From positions 62,001 to 126,000 of the forward strand of contig JAZDSV010000004.1 in the NCBI GenBank assembly GCA_036784855.1: a stretch of 64,000 bases of DNA, read 5' to 3'. This DNA comes from Aphelidium insulamus (Eukaryota > Aphelidiomycota > Aphelidea > Aphelidiaceae). The notes under the pieces were generated by a model, which was given only the letters and a program-made list of their open reading frames with translations, made no database searches and was not told the origin of the DNA. The position numbers and the translations under genes were made by a program. Each line of letters opens with the position of its first letter. Position 1 is the stretch's first letter. Below, piece after piece: positions 63,403 to 64,000 of the stretch.

Positions 63403-64000
63403 TTATGAAAATAAGTTGCGTCGTATTTTATCGCATTGCGGTGTTGTATCGTATTGGCGCATCTGACCAAGGGTGATAGATCTGGCTAACCTAGTAGCCA
63501 ATGCTCGCGGTGTTTGTGAGTTAGCATCACGCATTAATATTGCTTGCGGGAATGCTCTTATCAAATTCATGTTGAATATGACGTGCCACGGAACCAAGTC
63601 GCTGAGATACACAACTGCCAAGTGAAGCGTTGTCCCGCCAGATTTATCCACCAGCGACAAGTCACACGTGCGCCGCGTACTAATTGCATCAATGTGGTCC
63701 AGCATCATGGATGCAAATTCCAGTTTCCACAAACGGATAGCTTCCATGAGAGGCGTGGTTCCAATAGATTGTAGTTGCACATTGATTCCTTCTGGATACT
63801 TTTCAAGGATTTGGTAAAATAATTCCATGTGCTCTGGTATATCTTCATCCAAATATTCCACAGCACTGTGCAGAACTGCCCTGTTATCAGCGCCAACTCC
63901 TCCCAGAAATGTCGCTTCGTGGTTAACAATAATAGCGGCAGCAGCAATGTTCCCGCACTTCAACGCAAGCATTAATGGTGTGACATCCGTTCGGTCGGGT
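63403..64000 (-). CDS. Secreted ankyrin-array protein 8, C-terminal part
   Basis: Runs off the right edge; 198 codons before the stop at 63405-63403 are visible, so start and signal peptide lie outside. Repeats: VTPLMLALKCGNIAAAAIIV, RAVLHSAVEYLDEDIPEHM, GTTPLMEAIRLWKLEFASMML, GGTTLHLAVVYLSDLVPW and a last SQTPRALATRLARSI. It aligns without gaps with the C-terminal half of the gene at 61945, including the extra-helix loop (YPEGINVQLQ against DPLAINAQLL). It ends in a distinct basic tail (CDKIRRNLFS). Confidence 0.82.
   Translation of the reverse strand, partial: PDRTDVTPLMLALKCGNIAAAAIIVNHEATFLGGVGADNRAVLHSAVEYLDEDIPEHMELFYQILEKYPEGINVQLQSIGTTPLMEAIRLWKLEFASMMLDHIDAISTRRTCDLSLVDKSGGTTLHLAVVYLSDLVPWHVIFNMNLIRAFPQAILMRDANSQTPRALATRLARSITLGQMRQYDTTPQCDKIRRNLFS

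Noticed and set aside
1-64000. Mobile elements, virus-like elements, CRISPR arrays, tRNA or rRNA genes
   Set aside because: No reverse transcriptase, transposase, capsid or integrase wording, no long terminal repeats, no regular spacer arrays and no cloverleaf-like tRNA sequence were seen by eye. A dedicated tRNA or repeat scan could still find weak cases.

Overview
The window is nuclear DNA from a compact-genome, flagellated, probably parasitic protist. It holds about 38 protein genes or gene remnants in 64 kb on both strands. Spliceosomal introns are very short (41-89 bp, mostly 42-56). Ciliary genes (BBS5 and a kinesin-9/KIF6-like motor) imply a flagellated stage. Secreted ankyrin proteins, secreted cysteine-rich families and a Crinkler-type effector imply an intracellular or host-associated life. 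A plasmodiophorid (Phytomyxea, Rhizaria) fits best, but that is inference from gene content. I saw no transposon, virus-like element, rRNA or tRNA.

Layout: 0-2 kb holds a divergent ciliary pair (kinesin-9 and BBS5) with 34 bp between start codons. 2.3-4.3 kb holds a secreted protein with a phosphoribosyltransferase-type motif and a small secreted protein. 4.5-8.2 kb is a RhoGEF. 8.3-10.6 kb is a tandem trio of small secreted paralogues, with a relic of the RhoGEF tail stranded between copies. 11-14 kb is a one-chain RNA-repair enzyme (2H phosphodiesterase-like, DSP phosphatase-like, polynucleotide-kinase-like and RNA ligase parts). 14.2-17.1 kb holds a DUF1295 membrane reductase and a PKA catalytic subunit. 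17.4-28.2 kb holds two tandem clusters of secreted cysteine-rich proteins that share one cysteine/tryptophan module, plus a Trp-rich secreted protein between them.

28.6-45.1 kb is a housekeeping block: FAD monooxygenase, DHX34 helicase, importin-9, signal peptidase subunit SPCS1, aldehyde dehydrogenase, calnexin and a DHHC palmitoyltransferase. 45.5-50.1 kb holds a secreted ankyrin protein, a Crinkler-type protein with nuclease and kinase domains, and an orphan secreted protein. 50.4-52.5 kb is a PP2C phosphatase. 52.6-64 kb is an all-minus-strand array of eight secreted ankyrin genes, two of them decayed.

Four things stand out. (1) The RNA-repair polypeptide has an unusual domain order. (2) About 13% of homology-supported introns (7 of 53) need GC-AG splicing, all with a GCNNGT donor. 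(3) One secreted cysteine module runs through two different-looking families. (4) A CCAAT-box plus TATA-like arrangement recurs upstream of secreted genes but was not noticed at housekeeping genes. Splice models were built by eye from conserved protein alignments, and every spliced model given is divisible by three. Starts given as ATG were preferred over longer non-ATG openings.
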